NCBI GenBank assembly: GCA_021783515.1
Contig: JAJXTV010000019.1
Location: 1-64,000 of the forward strand
DNA from: Nitrospirota bacterium
Lineage (GTDB): Bacteria; Nitrospirota; Thermodesulfovibrionia; Thermodesulfovibrionales; UBA6898
Reading direction: 5' to 3'
DNA length: 64,000 nucleotides
Shown here: piece by piece, positions 1 to 8,669 of the stretch
Numbering within the stretch: position 1 is the first letter of the stretch
Layout of the letters: the number at the start of each line of letters is the position of its first letter
Program-made: the position numbers and the translations under genes
The notes under the pieces: generated by a model
Database searches by the model: none
Seen by the model: only the letters and a program-made list of their open reading frames with translations
Told to the model about the DNA's origin: nothing

Positions 1-131
1 TTTTTTTAGGTTCCCCTTAGCGGTTTCTCCATATTTCCCCCCCTCTCTAGGCAGGCAAGTGTAGGGATGTCCCCCCCCCCCCCGCCTTTCGCCTGTCTGC
101 TTTTTTATCTTTGCCGTCTTCTCGTGACGAC

Positions 132-187
132 AAAAAAGAGGAAGCGGATGGCCGGCCCTGTTGCACCTTCCTCCTCCCCGCTTCCTC
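132..187 (-). terminator. Candidate terminator of the Hsp20 gene
   Basis: A perfect 10-bp inverted repeat (GAGGAAGCGG at 138-147 and its complement at 178-187) lies just downstream of the Hsp20 stop codon. On the minus strand it is followed by six T residues (132-137). The loop is long, about 30 nt, so the hairpin is less convincing than a compact intrinsic terminator. Confidence 0.45.
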
Positions 188-200
188 GTTCCGGTCTTGC

Positions 201-680
201 TTATTGGATCTTTATCGTTCTGCTTTTCTGGACCGCTTCATCCGACTTCGGCACCCTGATCTCCAGTACGCCGTCTTCGAAGTGGGCCTTTGCCTTTTCC
301 ATGTCCGTGCCGCCCGGCAGTTCGAAGCTGCGCGAGAAATTGCCGTATGTGCTTTCATACCGGTAGTAGTCCTTTTTCTCCACCTTGTCTTCGTGCTTTT
401 TCTCTCCCGAGATCGTCAGCATGTTGTCAGAAACGTCGATCGTAATGTCGCCCTTCTTCACGCCGGGCAGGGCGGCCTTTACCACGACATCCTTGCCCTC
501 TTCGTAAATGTCGACGCGAGGCGAAAACTCTTCGAATTCAGTCATCCTCTCCGTCCAAAAAGGTGCCCTGAACAGTGAAAACGGCCTCATCCAGGATTCC
601 TCCATCCATTTCTCCATCTCGTCGAAGGGTTTCAGAACCCTCGGCCTTTCGGTCTTTACCAGTTCTTTAGTGCCTTTCAT
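201..680 (-). CDS. Small heat shock protein, Hsp20/alpha-crystallin family
   Basis: This 159-residue protein is a typical bacterial small heat shock protein, an ATP-independent holdase that binds unfolding proteins as an oligomer in the cytoplasm. The alpha-crystallin domain spans roughly residues 48-145. It includes the VKAALPGVKKGDI strand region and the conserved AHFEDGVLEIRVPK signature. The C-terminus carries an I-x-I motif (IKI) used for oligomer assembly. The start ATG is preceded by a purine-rich AAAGGGGG ribosome site. It stands alone on the minus strand. No CIRCE or other heat-shock operator was recognised upstream. Confidence 0.93.
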   Translation of the reverse strand: MKGTKELVKTERPRVLKPFDEMEKWMEESWMRPFSLFRAPFWTERMTEFEEFSPRVDIYEEGKDVVVKAALPGVKKGDITIDVSDNMLTISGEKKHEDKVEKKDYYRYESTYGNFSRSFELPGGTDMEKAKAHFEDGVLEIRVPKSDEAVQKSRTIKIQ

Positions 681-844
681 AATTCTGTACCCCCTTTCAT
701 CATCTTAACTTCCTTGTCCATAACTCCACTATATCCCTCTGCAGGGCGGAATTCAAAAGCGAAAAACCCCGGGAATGGGCTGAAATCGGGATAGTAACTG
801 AAGTATTACCAAATAAGTCCTGTTTATTCATCCTATCCCTTTTC

Positions 845-905
845 AGGCCTTACGGCTGACTCCTTACGCCTCACGACTCACCCTATATCTTATGTCTCAC
901 GTTTT
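845..905. repeat. Degenerate short-word repeat cluster
   Basis: The intergenic stretch before the small membrane protein contains reiterated pyrimidine-rich words such as CTTACGCCTCACGACTCACC and CTTATGTCTCACG. Similar low-complexity clusters occur at about 2813-2850, 3920-4075 and 44685-44827. No coding potential was seen in it. Confidence 0.4.
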
Positions 906-954
906 TTGCCCTTTCCTTGACTTTTCGCCAGATTTGAGCTATTTATAAAAGGTA

Positions 955-1203
955 ATGGATCTTACAACGAAGGTTGCGATAATAATAGGAATATTCCTTC
1001 TGACTCTGGCGCTCAATCTCTTTTTCGGCCGGCTCAGGATAAAGACCAGAAAATTTTCGCTGAAATGGTTCCTCTGCATACATCTCCCGATCCCTTTTAT
1101 CTTTCTGGCAAGGATTTCGGCCCACGTCAGCGCCTGGTTCATCCCCCTGTTCGTCGTGGCCGCCCTCGCCGGACAGATCCTCGGCGGCAGGATAGAGATC
1201 TGA
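955..1203 (+). CDS. Small integral membrane protein, unknown function
   Basis: An 82-residue hydrophobic protein with an N-terminal membrane segment (about residues 6-24), a short basic loop (RLRIKTRKFSLKW), and two further hydrophobic stretches (about 40-52 and 58-77). The ATG follows an AAAAGGT ribosome site. Its stop codon is one base before the GTG start of the downstream dehydrogenase, so the two are probably co-transcribed and translationally coupled. I do not recognise the family. The arrangement, ribosome site and clean membrane topology argue that it is real. Confidence 0.6.
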   Translation: MDLTTKVAIIIGIFLLTLALNLFFGRLRIKTRKFSLKWFLCIHLPIPFIFLARISAHVSAWFIPLFVVAALAGQILGGRIEI

Positions 1204-1204
1204 C

Positions 1205-2221
1205 GTGCTGTCAGCCATCCTGACGAGGCCGGGAGAGATCGAACTGCGCGAGGTAGCGATCCCGGAGCCTGCAGCAGGGGAAATCCTGGTCGAGGTGAAG
1301 TCTTCGCTCACCTGCGGAACAGACCTTAAGGCATTCCTGAGGGGGCACGCCCTTATCCCGATGCCGGGTCCGTTCGGCCACGAGTTTGCGGGCGTCGTTG
1401 TCGAGAAAGGCAAAGGGGTATCCAAATTCAAGGTCGGGGACTCTGTAATGGCCGTCCATAGCGCCCCGTGTCTGGAATGCGCTTATTGCAAGAAGAAGCT
1501 GCATAATCTCTGTGAAAACCTCATGTCCACCAAGGTGCTCGGCGCCTTTTCGGAATATATCCTGGTGCCGAAGCATGTGGTCAGACAGAACGTCTACAAG
1601 AAGCCGAAAGGGCTTACCTTCTCGGAGGCCGCGTTTTTGGAGCCCCTCTCCTGTGTGGTGCACGGCATGGAGAATCTCGGGATTAAAAAAGGCGACACGG
1701 TCTTTATTATCGGCGCCGGCCCTATCGGTCTTCTGCATCTCCTCCTTGCCAAATCCAAGGGCGCCAGGGTGATGATCACCGGCCTCGAAGAGGAGAGGCT
1801 GAAGACCGCCAGGAAACTCGGCGCCGATCTCTCGTTCGATCCCTCCCAGACGATAAAGTCGGTGCGCGATTTCACCGGGGGCATAGGGGCCGACTACCTC
1901 TTCGAATGCACCGGACAGCCGGATATATGGGAATCGTCGATCGACTACGTGCGAAAGGGGGGGACGGTTGTGCTCTTCGGCGGATGCAAGGGAGGCGCGA
2001 TCGTCAGGTTCAATGCGGAACGTCTTCACTATGACGAGATCGGTCTGCGCGGTACGTTCCATTTTACGCCCCGCGATGTGGCGAAGGCGTACGGGCTTCT
2101 GAAGGACCGGAAGATCGACGTGCGGAAACTGATATCGGGCACCTATCCCCTGAACGAGATTCGGGACGTATTTGCGAGGCTCATGAAGGGAGACGGGATC
2201 AAGTACGTGCTGACTCCGTAA
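1205..2221 (+). CDS. Zinc-dependent medium-chain alcohol dehydrogenase
   Basis: A 338-residue MDR-superfamily oxidoreductase that would oxidise an alcohol or polyol with NAD(P). The catalytic zinc site is visible as TCGTD near residue 37 and GHE near residue 59. The structural zinc site is a four-cysteine cluster, CLECAYCKKKLHNLC. The Rossmann nucleotide-binding motif GAGPIG follows near residue 172. The start is GTG, one base after the stop of the small membrane protein. A second, diverged member of the same family lies 670 bp downstream (2894-3967). The substrate cannot be inferred; sorbitol or threonine dehydrogenase-like enzymes are the nearest in style. Confidence 0.88.
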   Translation: MLSAILTRPGEIELREVAIPEPAAGEILVEVKSSLTCGTDLKAFLRGHALIPMPGPFGHEFAGVVVEKGKGVSKFKVGDSVMAVHSAPCLECAYCKKKLHNLCENLMSTKVLGAFSEYILVPKHVVRQNVYKKPKGLTFSEAAFLEPLSCVVHGMENLGIKKGDTVFIIGAGPIGLLHLLLAKSKGARVMITGLEEERLKTARKLGADLSFDPSQTIKSVRDFTGGIGADYLFECTGQPDIWESSIDYVRKGGTVVLFGGCKGGAIVRFNAERLHYDEIGLRGTFHFTPRDVAKAYGLLKDRKIDVRKLISGTYPLNEIRDVFARLMKGDGIKYVLTP

Positions 2222-2250
2222 TTCAGCAGCGAGCGGCATAAACCCCCCTC

Positions 2251-2751
2251 TTAGCCCACTGCTCCCTGCTCTTTTAGCATCTCCTTCAGTCTCCTGGCGT
2301 TTCTTACGGCGGATGCGCCATGGCAGTTGTTGAACATCGCGTAGACGACCTGCGTCTTTTCCGATGAGGACAGGAGATGGGGGACGAATCCCGCCAGCTC
2401 TTCGTCGGAATAGAGGTAGTCGTAGCGCAGGGAGGTCTCGAGCCCCTTCTTCAGCCAGTTCTCCCGGTTTCTGCCGTGAAAACGGAAATAGGCGACGGCG
2501 GTGGTAGCGGCGGGGATGAAGGGGACGGTCGCCTGGCTGCCGTACCGGGGCTCGTCGGCCGTAACGCAGGCGATCCGCTTTTCTCTCAGCAATGAAAACA
2601 GCTCGTCGGTCCTGCTGGGGAGCAGCCAGCTTCCGTTCCGGAACTCGACCGCCGCCGGCAATCCCGGGACGAGGGATGTATAGTGCGCAATCAGCTCGGG
2701 ATGCAGCGGCCGGTAATGAAACCACGGCGGGAACTGAAAGACGACAAGCTT
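2251..2751 (-). pseudogene. DUF72 (YecE-like) protein, N-terminally truncated remnant
   Basis: The minus-strand frame encodes the C-terminal half of a DUF72 protein. Family hallmarks are visible: LVVFQFPPWFHY, AAVEFRNGSWL, ITADEPRYG-like CVTADEPRYG, YFRFHGRN and the closing YAMFNNCHGASAVRNARRLKEML block. DUF72 proteins are usually about 240-290 residues and begin with a TSGW-like strand. Here an in-frame TAA (2752-2754) sits immediately upstream of the FQFPP segment, and about 90-110 N-terminal residues are missing. The longest initiated frame starts at TTG 2661 and gives 136 residues, which would lack half the fold. The gene appears to have been beheaded when the two flanking dehydrogenase genes came together. 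Confidence 0.75.
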
Positions 2752-2893
2752 TTATCATCCATGCCGTTATTATTCTCCGACTGCCAGTCTTACCTCTTTC
2801 TTGATCTGTTACAGACCTCTTACGTCTCCCGTTTCACGTTTTCCCCTTCGCTTGTGATACCATAAAAAGGCCCTTATTTTTGTCTATAACCCT

Positions 2894-3967
2894 ATGAAGG
2901 CAGCGAAGCTTTACAACTTTCACGATATCCGCATCGAAGACGTCCCGGTCCCCGAAGTCGGGCCGGGAGATGCCCTGGTCAGGGTGCGGGCCTGCGGCAT
3001 CTGTTCCGGCGACGTAATGCCCTGGTATATAGAAAAGAAGGCCCCGCTCGTCCTGGGACATGAGCCGGCGGGAGAGGTCGTCGAGACAGGGAGAGGGGTC
3101 ACCTCGTTCGGGAAGGGGGACCGGGTTTTTGTCCACCATCACGCTCCGTGTCTTTCTTGCCGACACTGCCGGCGCGGCGATTATGTGCAGTGTGAGACCT
3201 GGAGGCGGTCACGGATCGTCCCGGGCGGCGTCTCGGAATATATACTCGTCCCTTCGGTGAACCTCGAAAACGACACGATCCTCTTGCCTGAGGGCATGGG
3301 ATTCGAGGACGCCTGCCTGATCGAGCCTGCCGCCTGCGTTGTCAAGGGGCTGAGGCGGGCCAGGATAAGGCGCGGCGACACCGTCCTTGTCATCGGCCTT
3401 GGTGTGATGGGCATGATGAACATGCTGGTCGCGAGGAAGTACGGGGCGGAAAGGGTCATCGGCGCAGACATGGTCAGGTTCAGGATCGAAAAGGGTCGTG
3501 AACTCGGCGCGGACGAGGTGATCGACGTCTCCGAATCCGGTCTTCTGGGGGGACTCCGGGAGGCGACGGCGGGAGGAATGGCCGACCTCGTTATCGTCGG
3601 CCCCAACAGCGCCGGGGCGATGAAGGAAGGGCTGGCCTGTGTCAGGCCCGGCGGCCAGGTGCTCTTTTTTACGCCGGCGAAGCCCGGAGAGATGCTTACG
3701 ATAGACCCGAACCATCTTTATTTCAACGACATAAACATCATCACGAGTTATTCCTGCGGGCCGAACGACACGGCCGACGCCTGCGAGCTGATCGAAAAGG
3801 GAGTCGTCTCGGCCGAAAAGATCGTGACCCACCGCTTCCCGATCGAAAGGACGGAAGAGGCGTTCAGACTGACCGCGGCGGCGGGGGACTCGCTGAAGTC
3901 GCTGGTGGTGTTTGAGGATAGAGACAGCAATGAGAGACAGCAACGAGGATTGAGCAACGGGCAATGA
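2894..3967 (+). CDS. Zinc-dependent medium-chain dehydrogenase with repeat-derived C-terminus
   Basis: A 357-residue MDR oxidoreductase. Visible are the catalytic zinc residues (CGICSGD near 36, GHE near 57), the structural zinc cluster CLSCRHCRRGDYVQC, and a Rossmann motif GLGVMG near 168. The family fold should end at about SLVVFED. The last 14 or so residues (RDSNERQQRGLSNGQ) are translated from the short-word repeat that fills the following intergenic region, so the native stop has apparently been lost or moved. Paralogous to the dehydrogenase at 1205-2221. No good ribosome site precedes the ATG. Confidence 0.86.
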   Translation: MKAAKLYNFHDIRIEDVPVPEVGPGDALVRVRACGICSGDVMPWYIEKKAPLVLGHEPAGEVVETGRGVTSFGKGDRVFVHHHAPCLSCRHCRRGDYVQCETWRRSRIVPGGVSEYILVPSVNLENDTILLPEGMGFEDACLIEPAACVVKGLRRARIRRGDTVLVIGLGVMGMMNMLVARKYGAERVIGADMVRFRIEKGRELGADEVIDVSESGLLGGLREATAGGMADLVIVGPNSAGAMKEGLACVRPGGQVLFFTPAKPGEMLTIDPNHLYFNDINIITSYSCGPNDTADACELIEKGVVSAEKIVTHRFPIERTEEAFRLTAAAGDSLKSLVVFEDRDSNERQQRGLSNGQ

Positions 3968-4075
3968 GTAACGGCGAAAGGGGCAGCAACGGCTTGTCTT
4001 TTACTCAGTCCTCAGCACTCAGTCCTGTGAGGCAGCGAGTGGTTGCTCATCACTCATTGCCCGTTGCTCAACCCT
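3918..4075. repeat. Short-word repeat cluster with 20-bp perfect inverted repeat
   Basis: The words GAGACAGCAATGAG, CAGCAACGAG and GAGCAACGGGCAATGAGT are reiterated on the left. Their complements and ACTCAGTCC/CAGCACTCAGTCC words lie on the right. The outer arms at 3950-3969 and 4052-4071 are a perfect 20-bp inverted repeat, TTGAGCAACGGGCAATGAGT. The left arm lies inside the end of the dehydrogenase gene. The cupin gene begins 20 bp after the right arm. Confidence 0.8.
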
Positions 4076-4094
4076 AGGTCCGGAGATATCGGTT

Positions 4095-4556
4095 ATGAAA
4101 AAGAAACGTGACGAAAAGGTCTCATGCTGTGAAATAGGCGGCCGGAAGGCATCGGCCGTCCGGAACCGGTCCGCCTTCTACCGGCACAAGGGAGAGATGT
4201 GCTGGAGGGGCGTCAGGGACGAGCCGTACAAGCCGGAGGCGGGGGGATGGTCTCGCATCATGAGGAGGGTGCTGGTAGGCGGAAGGGGAGAATCCGCGAA
4301 ATTTCACGTGAGATATTTCGAGATCGCGCCCGGAGGCAACAGCAGCCTCGAACGCCACCGCCATGAGCACGTCGTGATATGCGTGAAAGGCAAGGGGGTC
4401 GTCAGGATGGGAAAGTCGAAGAAGCAGATGGAGTTTATGGACACCGTTTATATCTCGCCGGACACCGTCCACCAACTGGTGAACCCCTTTGAGGGGCCTT
4501 TCGGCTTCCTCTGCATTGTCAATGCGAAAAGGGACAGACCGGAGGTCCTGGGATAG
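4095..4556 (+). CDS. Cupin-domain protein
   Basis: A 153-residue single-domain protein with a cupin_2 beta-barrel in its C-terminal half. The metal-binding motif 1 is visible as GNSSLERHRHEHVVICVKGKG, giving H-x-H plus a downstream Glu/His. Motif 2 contains YISPDTVHQLVNP with its histidine. The first 50 residues are basic and contain two adjacent cysteines. The ATG follows a GGAGAT ribosome site. It could bind a metal and act as an isomerase, dioxygenase or sensor; nothing nearby specifies the substrate. Confidence 0.78.
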   Translation: MKKKRDEKVSCCEIGGRKASAVRNRSAFYRHKGEMCWRGVRDEPYKPEAGGWSRIMRRVLVGGRGESAKFHVRYFEIAPGGNSSLERHRHEHVVICVKGKGVVRMGKSKKQMEFMDTVYISPDTVHQLVNPFEGPFGFLCIVNAKRDRPEVLG

Positions 4557-4578
4557 TCCCGACACCGGGGGAGCCTGC

Positions 4579-4612
4579 TTGTTTTGGGCAAGTTGGATAG
4601 TCTATTATAGAC
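4579..4612 (+). promoter_or_regulatory. Candidate promoter/operator of resB-ccsA
   Basis: A TTGTTT (4579-4584) is separated by 18 bp from TATTAT (4603-4608). The -10 hexamer is embedded in the perfect 13-nt palindrome GTCTATTATAGAC (4600-4612), which could be an operator. It lies 25 bp upstream of the resB start. Confidence 0.4.
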
Positions 4613-4636
4613 AATTACTGTAGAGGGAGCCATTTA

Positions 4637-6073
4637 ATGGAAAATGAGAAGAAAAAATCTGTAATAGACTGGGTATGGGACCTCTTCGCGTCCGTCAAGT
4701 TCGCGGTCGTGATCTTTACCGTCATCGCCCTCACCTCGATGGTCGGAACGATCGTCGAGCAGAATGTGGAGCCCGAGAAGAACCTCAAGGTCCTGGCGAA
4801 GATGTTCGGCGAGTCGGCCGCTCCGACGCTGTATGGCATCCTTGATAAGCTCGGCTTTATGGACATGTATCACTCCTGGTGGTTCGTGACGTTTCTCCTG
4901 CTCTTCGCTGCCAATCTTGTCATCTGTTCGCTCGACCGGCTGCCGCGGATACTGAAACACGTTAAAGAGAAGATCCATCCTATGTCGGAGGAGTATATCG
5001 AGAGGATGTCGATCAGGAAGACCGTCTCGATAAAAGGAAAGCCCGCCGGTCTGACGGAGCAGGCGGCCGCCGCGATCGGAAAGATAGGATTTCGTCCCGG
5101 CCGGAGCGAGACCGAAAAGGGGGTCCAGTTTTACGCCGAGAAGGGGAATTTTACGCGGCTCGGCGTCTATATTACCCATCTGAGCATCCTGGTCATCCTC
5201 TCCGGCGCGATCATAGGCGTGTATTTCGGTTTCGGCGCCTTTCTTAACCTCCCTGAAGGGCAGACAACGTCAGTCGCCTATACGAACAGGGGGACTGAAG
5301 TGCCTCTCGGGTTCGAGGTGCGCTGCGACAACTTCGAGGTCGACTATTATGGCGAGACCGATATGCCGAAGGCATATAAAAGCTGGCTTACCGTTTTTAA
5401 AAACGGCAAGGAAGTCGCCCATAAGGTAATCTCGGTGAACGATCCGCTTACCTATGAAGGCATCACTTTTTACCAGTCCAGCTTTGGTTCGTTGCCGGAC
5501 GCCATGGACAGGGGCGTTGTAGTGCTGAACCTGGTTTCCAGGGACGGCAAGAACGAGCAGGTCAATACCAGGGTGGGCGGCACCTTCACGATGCCGGGCA
5601 CCGCGGTGACCGGCAAGATCACGAACTTCAGCCCGGCGCTTTCGTTCGACGAGTCGGGAAGACCGTTCACGTATGACCAGAACGTTTCCAATCCCGCAAT
5701 TTATGTTGAGTTTTCCGGAGAGGGGGGCAAGCCCTTTGCAGGCTGGATCTTCAAGCGGTTCCCTCAGACCTGGAACCTGCCGGACGGAAGCAGGGTGGAG
5801 TTCAAGGACTTCTGGGGTGTCCAGTATACCGGACTTCAGGTCAGAAGGGACCCCGGAGTGCTGCTCGTATACCTCGGGTGCATCTTTATGGCGATCGGCC
5901 TTTACATAACGTTCTTCATGAGTCACAAGAGGCTCTGGGTCAGTCTCGTCGAGGAAAAAGGCTCGACGAAGGTGCTGATCGGCGCCACGGCAAACAAAAA
6001 CAGGGCATCTTTCGAGAAAGACATAGAAAAGCTGGCGGGGCTTCTTGATGAAGCCCGCAAAGGGGGAAAATAG
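4637..6073 (+). CDS. resB: Cytochrome c biogenesis protein ResB (system II)
   Basis: A 478-residue membrane protein of the ResB/Ccs1 family, which with CcsA delivers and attaches haem to apocytochromes c outside the cytoplasmic membrane. Hydrophobic segments are visible near residues 18-38, 76-98, 172-198 and 412-434. A large periplasmic domain lies between the third and fourth. Conserved family stretches include VNDPLTYEGITFYQSSFG and the closing TGLQVRRDPGVLLVYLGC. An AGAGGGAG ribosome site precedes the ATG. The stop abuts the ccsA ATG directly, so the two are one operon. Confidence 0.94.
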   Translation: MENEKKKSVIDWVWDLFASVKFAVVIFTVIALTSMVGTIVEQNVEPEKNLKVLAKMFGESAAPTLYGILDKLGFMDMYHSWWFVTFLLLFAANLVICSLDRLPRILKHVKEKIHPMSEEYIERMSIRKTVSIKGKPAGLTEQAAAAIGKIGFRPGRSETEKGVQFYAEKGNFTRLGVYITHLSILVILSGAIIGVYFGFGAFLNLPEGQTTSVAYTNRGTEVPLGFEVRCDNFEVDYYGETDMPKAYKSWLTVFKNGKEVAHKVISVNDPLTYEGITFYQSSFGSLPDAMDRGVVVLNLVSRDGKNEQVNTRVGGTFTMPGTAVTGKITNFSPALSFDESGRPFTYDQNVSNPAIYVEFSGEGGKPFAGWIFKRFPQTWNLPDGSRVEFKDFWGVQYTGLQVRRDPGVLLVYLGCIFMAIGLYITFFMSHKRLWVSLVEEKGSTKVLIGATANKNRASFEKDIEKLAGLLDEARKGGK

Positions 6074-7168
6074 ATGAGCGGATCAGCGAGTTCGGTATTC
6101 TTCGGATTAACCACCATGGCTTATATTCTTGCCATGGTCCTCTACATAGGTTATCTTGCGTTCAGGAAAAAGGCGATCGGCCTGGTTGCGACTGCCGTGA
6201 CAATCGCGGGGTTTGTCTCCCAGACGCTCGCGATCCTGCTCAGATGGAAGGATTTTTATGATATCGGTCAGATGGGATGGCTGAGGGCGGTGCCCCTGAC
6301 AAACCTGTACGAGTCCCTGATCTTTTTCGTCTGGTGCCTGATCCTCGCCTATCTCGTGATCGAATATAAATACAAGACCCGCACCTTCGGGGCGTTCATC
6401 ACCCCGGTGGCGGCGCTCGTCCTGGGCTTCATTGACCTCTCCGGGATGTCGAAGAACATCCAGCCCCTAGTCCCCGCGCTCCAAAGCAACTGGCTGCTCG
6501 CCCATGTGATGATGAGCTTCATCTCCTATTCGATGTTTGCGGTCTCTTTCAGCACGGGTCTGATGTACCTGATCGTGAGGACCGAAAAGCGGAGCGAGCC
6601 GGCGTATATCTTCTGGACGGTGATGCTGAGCATCTTCATCATCGTGCTCTGCGCGATGGGCCTCGACTACCTGACCTTCAAGCTTTCGGTAAAGAGCCAG
6701 GAGGAGCTGATCAAGAGCTTTCTCTTCAAGGCGACGTTCAGAAGCAGTTCCTCCGGAGTGGCTGTTGCGAGTTATGCGATCGCGGCCGGGCTGACCTTCG
6801 TCATCTGGAGGTTCGGCGGCGTGCTGAAAAGGCTCGTCACGGGTTTCAATATGTCGGCCGAGACGCTCGATGAGATAACCTACAGGAGCATTGCGATGGG
6901 GTTCCCGATCTTTACCCTGGGGGGACTGATATTCGGCGCGATCTGGGCGGATCAGGCATGGGGGAAGTACTGGACCTGGGACCCGAAAGAGACCTGGTCG
7001 CTGATCACCTGGTTTTTCTACGCCTTCTACCTCCACAGCCGGCTGATGAGGGGATGGCGGGGGAAAAAGGTCGCTATGGTCGCCGTGCTGGGGTTTATTG
7101 CCGTGATCTTTACCTATCTCGGTGTCAATCTGCTGCTTTCCGGATTGCACAGTTACGGGTCGCAATAA
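6074..7168 (+). CDS. ccsA: Cytochrome c biogenesis protein CcsA/ResC (system II)
   Basis: A 364-residue polytopic membrane protein, the haem-handling partner of ResB. The tryptophan-rich WWD-type signature is clear: WGKYWTWDPKETWSLI near residues 296-311, flanked by membrane segments whose histidines coordinate haem (LLAHVMMS and the C-terminal SGLHSYG). About eight transmembrane segments can be counted. It starts at the base after the resB stop. Its position immediately before a haem-binding sensor kinase is notable. Confidence 0.95.
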   Translation: MSGSASSVFFGLTTMAYILAMVLYIGYLAFRKKAIGLVATAVTIAGFVSQTLAILLRWKDFYDIGQMGWLRAVPLTNLYESLIFFVWCLILAYLVIEYKYKTRTFGAFITPVAALVLGFIDLSGMSKNIQPLVPALQSNWLLAHVMMSFISYSMFAVSFSTGLMYLIVRTEKRSEPAYIFWTVMLSIFIIVLCAMGLDYLTFKLSVKSQEELIKSFLFKATFRSSSSGVAVASYAIAAGLTFVIWRFGGVLKRLVTGFNMSAETLDEITYRSIAMGFPIFTLGGLIFGAIWADQAWGKYWTWDPKETWSLITWFFYAFYLHSRLMRGWRGKKVAMVAVLGFIAVIFTYLGVNLLLSGLHSYGSQ

Positions 7169-7242
7169 TCGCCGGGAGAGATTGTTCCATAGCGTATTGT
7201 CATGAAGGGGCCCGGCGGCGGACGGCCCGGCCGGACTGACGG

Positions 7243-8667
7243 ATGAGTCTTCACAAAAAGTTTATCCTTTTTGCGGTGCTTTTTGCGGGCGCGGTCGTCT
7301 CTTTCCTTTCCTGGCAGACCTTCGAGACAGTCAAGGGCCTGGTCAGGGACAACCAGCAGGAAAAGGTCGACCTCCTCTCCGAAGTCATCGGAAACGGCCT
7401 CAAGACGACGATGCTCGAAGGAAGGGGGAGGGACTTTCAGAAGTTCCTCGATACCCTTATCGCCGAGGACATCGTTGCGGTCCGGATCCATACCAGAAAC
7501 GGTCTGATCCTTACCTCATCCATGCCGGGCGAAATAGGAAGGCGTGTATCGGAAATGAGCGTGGTCGGAAGCAGCGCGGTCGGCGACCCTGAAAAAAGGG
7601 AGGTCTATTCAAAGAGCGTACTGATCAGGAACGACCAGCTCTGCAGGAGATGCCACGGTGACCAGGAGACGATTAACGGGATCCTCGATGTCGTGCTGTA
7701 TACCCATGAGACGGACCGTGTACTTGTCGAAAGCGCCAGGCGGATAGGCCTTGTCGGTCTTGCCTCACTCGTCCTTTTTTCGGCGGGAATCGGCCTGCTC
7801 AGCTTCAGGCAGGTGAAGCGTCCTCTTGATGAGATCGTTCGCTCTTTGGACAGGGTGAGAGAGGGAAACCTTGGGGTGAAGCTCCCGGAGGGAGGCGGCG
7901 GCGAGATGGGGCGTCTGGCGGAGGGCGTCAATGCGGTCGTCTCGGAACTCGGGCGGTCCCGGCGGGAGATAGACAGGTGCATGACGGACAAGACCATGTA
8001 CGTCGACAGAATGGCTTCACTCGGCGAACTCGCGGCGGCCGTGGCCCACGATATCAAGAACCCCCTTGCGGGCATCAGCGGGGCGCTTCAGGTGTTGGCG
8101 GAGGACTTTCCCGAGGAGAGTCCGCGCAAGGAGATCGCCCGTGAGATCCTGAGAGAGATAGAACGGCTTGACGCTGCGGTAAAGGACCTGCTGATCTACG
8201 CGCGGCCGCCGGAACTCAATTTGATCTTGACCGACATTAATGCTATTATCGAGAGGGTCAAATGCCGGATCGAAGAAGACGCCGCTTCACGTGGCGTGAC
8301 GATCGACGTGACGGCGGATACGATTTCAGAGACGCTCGCCGACCCTGAAGAGCTGGAGCGGGCGATCATGAACCTGGCGCTGTATTGCCTTCAGGCGATG
8401 CAGGGAGGAGGAACACTGACGCTTGATTCTCATGACAATCGGGATTCAGGAGAGATAGAGATCATCGTGGCGGATACCGGCGGCGGAATGCGGAACGGGA
8501 CCATTGCGGACGTTTTCAAGCCTTCTTTCTCGACGAAGCACTCGGGCACAGGCTTCGGGCTCGCAATTGCCAGAAACGTGGTCGAGAGCCATAGCGGAAG
8601 GATAGAGGCCGAGAGCGTTGCGGGCGCAGGCACCACGTTCCGCATCTTTCTCAGGCGGAAGAGATAG
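7243..8667 (+). CDS. Sensor histidine kinase with periplasmic CxxCH haem motif
   Basis: A 474-residue membrane sensor. Order of parts: transmembrane segment (about 6-24), periplasmic domain, transmembrane segment (about 168-188), HAMP-like linker (about 188-240), HisKA with H269 in AHDIKNP, and an HATPase domain. The sensor domain contains CRRCH (C134, C137, H138; DNA 7642-7656), a c-type haem attachment motif, in the context of a CxxCH-containing periplasmic sensor domain. In the ATPase domain the DTGGG and GTGFGLAIA boxes are intact. The N-box reads MNLALYCLQAM, with Tyr381 where a second Mg-binding Asn is expected. It follows ccsA and overlaps closely with a sigma-54 regulator, so haem state or a redox/ligand signal probably controls transcription. 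Confidence 0.93.
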   Translation: MSLHKKFILFAVLFAGAVVSFLSWQTFETVKGLVRDNQQEKVDLLSEVIGNGLKTTMLEGRGRDFQKFLDTLIAEDIVAVRIHTRNGLILTSSMPGEIGRRVSEMSVVGSSAVGDPEKREVYSKSVLIRNDQLCRRCHGDQETINGILDVVLYTHETDRVLVESARRIGLVGLASLVLFSAGIGLLSFRQVKRPLDEIVRSLDRVREGNLGVKLPEGGGGEMGRLAEGVNAVVSELGRSRREIDRCMTDKTMYVDRMASLGELAAAVAHDIKNPLAGISGALQVLAEDFPEESPRKEIAREILREIERLDAAVKDLLIYARPPELNLILTDINAIIERVKCRIEEDAASRGVTIDVTADTISETLADPEELERAIMNLALYCLQAMQGGGTLTLDSHDNRDSGEIEIIVADTGGGMRNGTIADVFKPSFSTKHSGTGFGLAIARNVVESHSGRIEAESVAGAGTTFRIFLRRKR

Positions 8668-8669
8668 CG

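Noticed and set aside
71-83. Run of 13 C residues near the window start as a phase-variation tract
   Set aside because: No gene start or promoter is convincingly attached to it, and homopolymer length may be an assembly artefact.
1211-2758. 515-codon open frame opposite the first dehydrogenase
   Set aside because: Shadow frame caused by high-GC codon use; composition is not protein-like and it runs opposite a clear enzyme gene.
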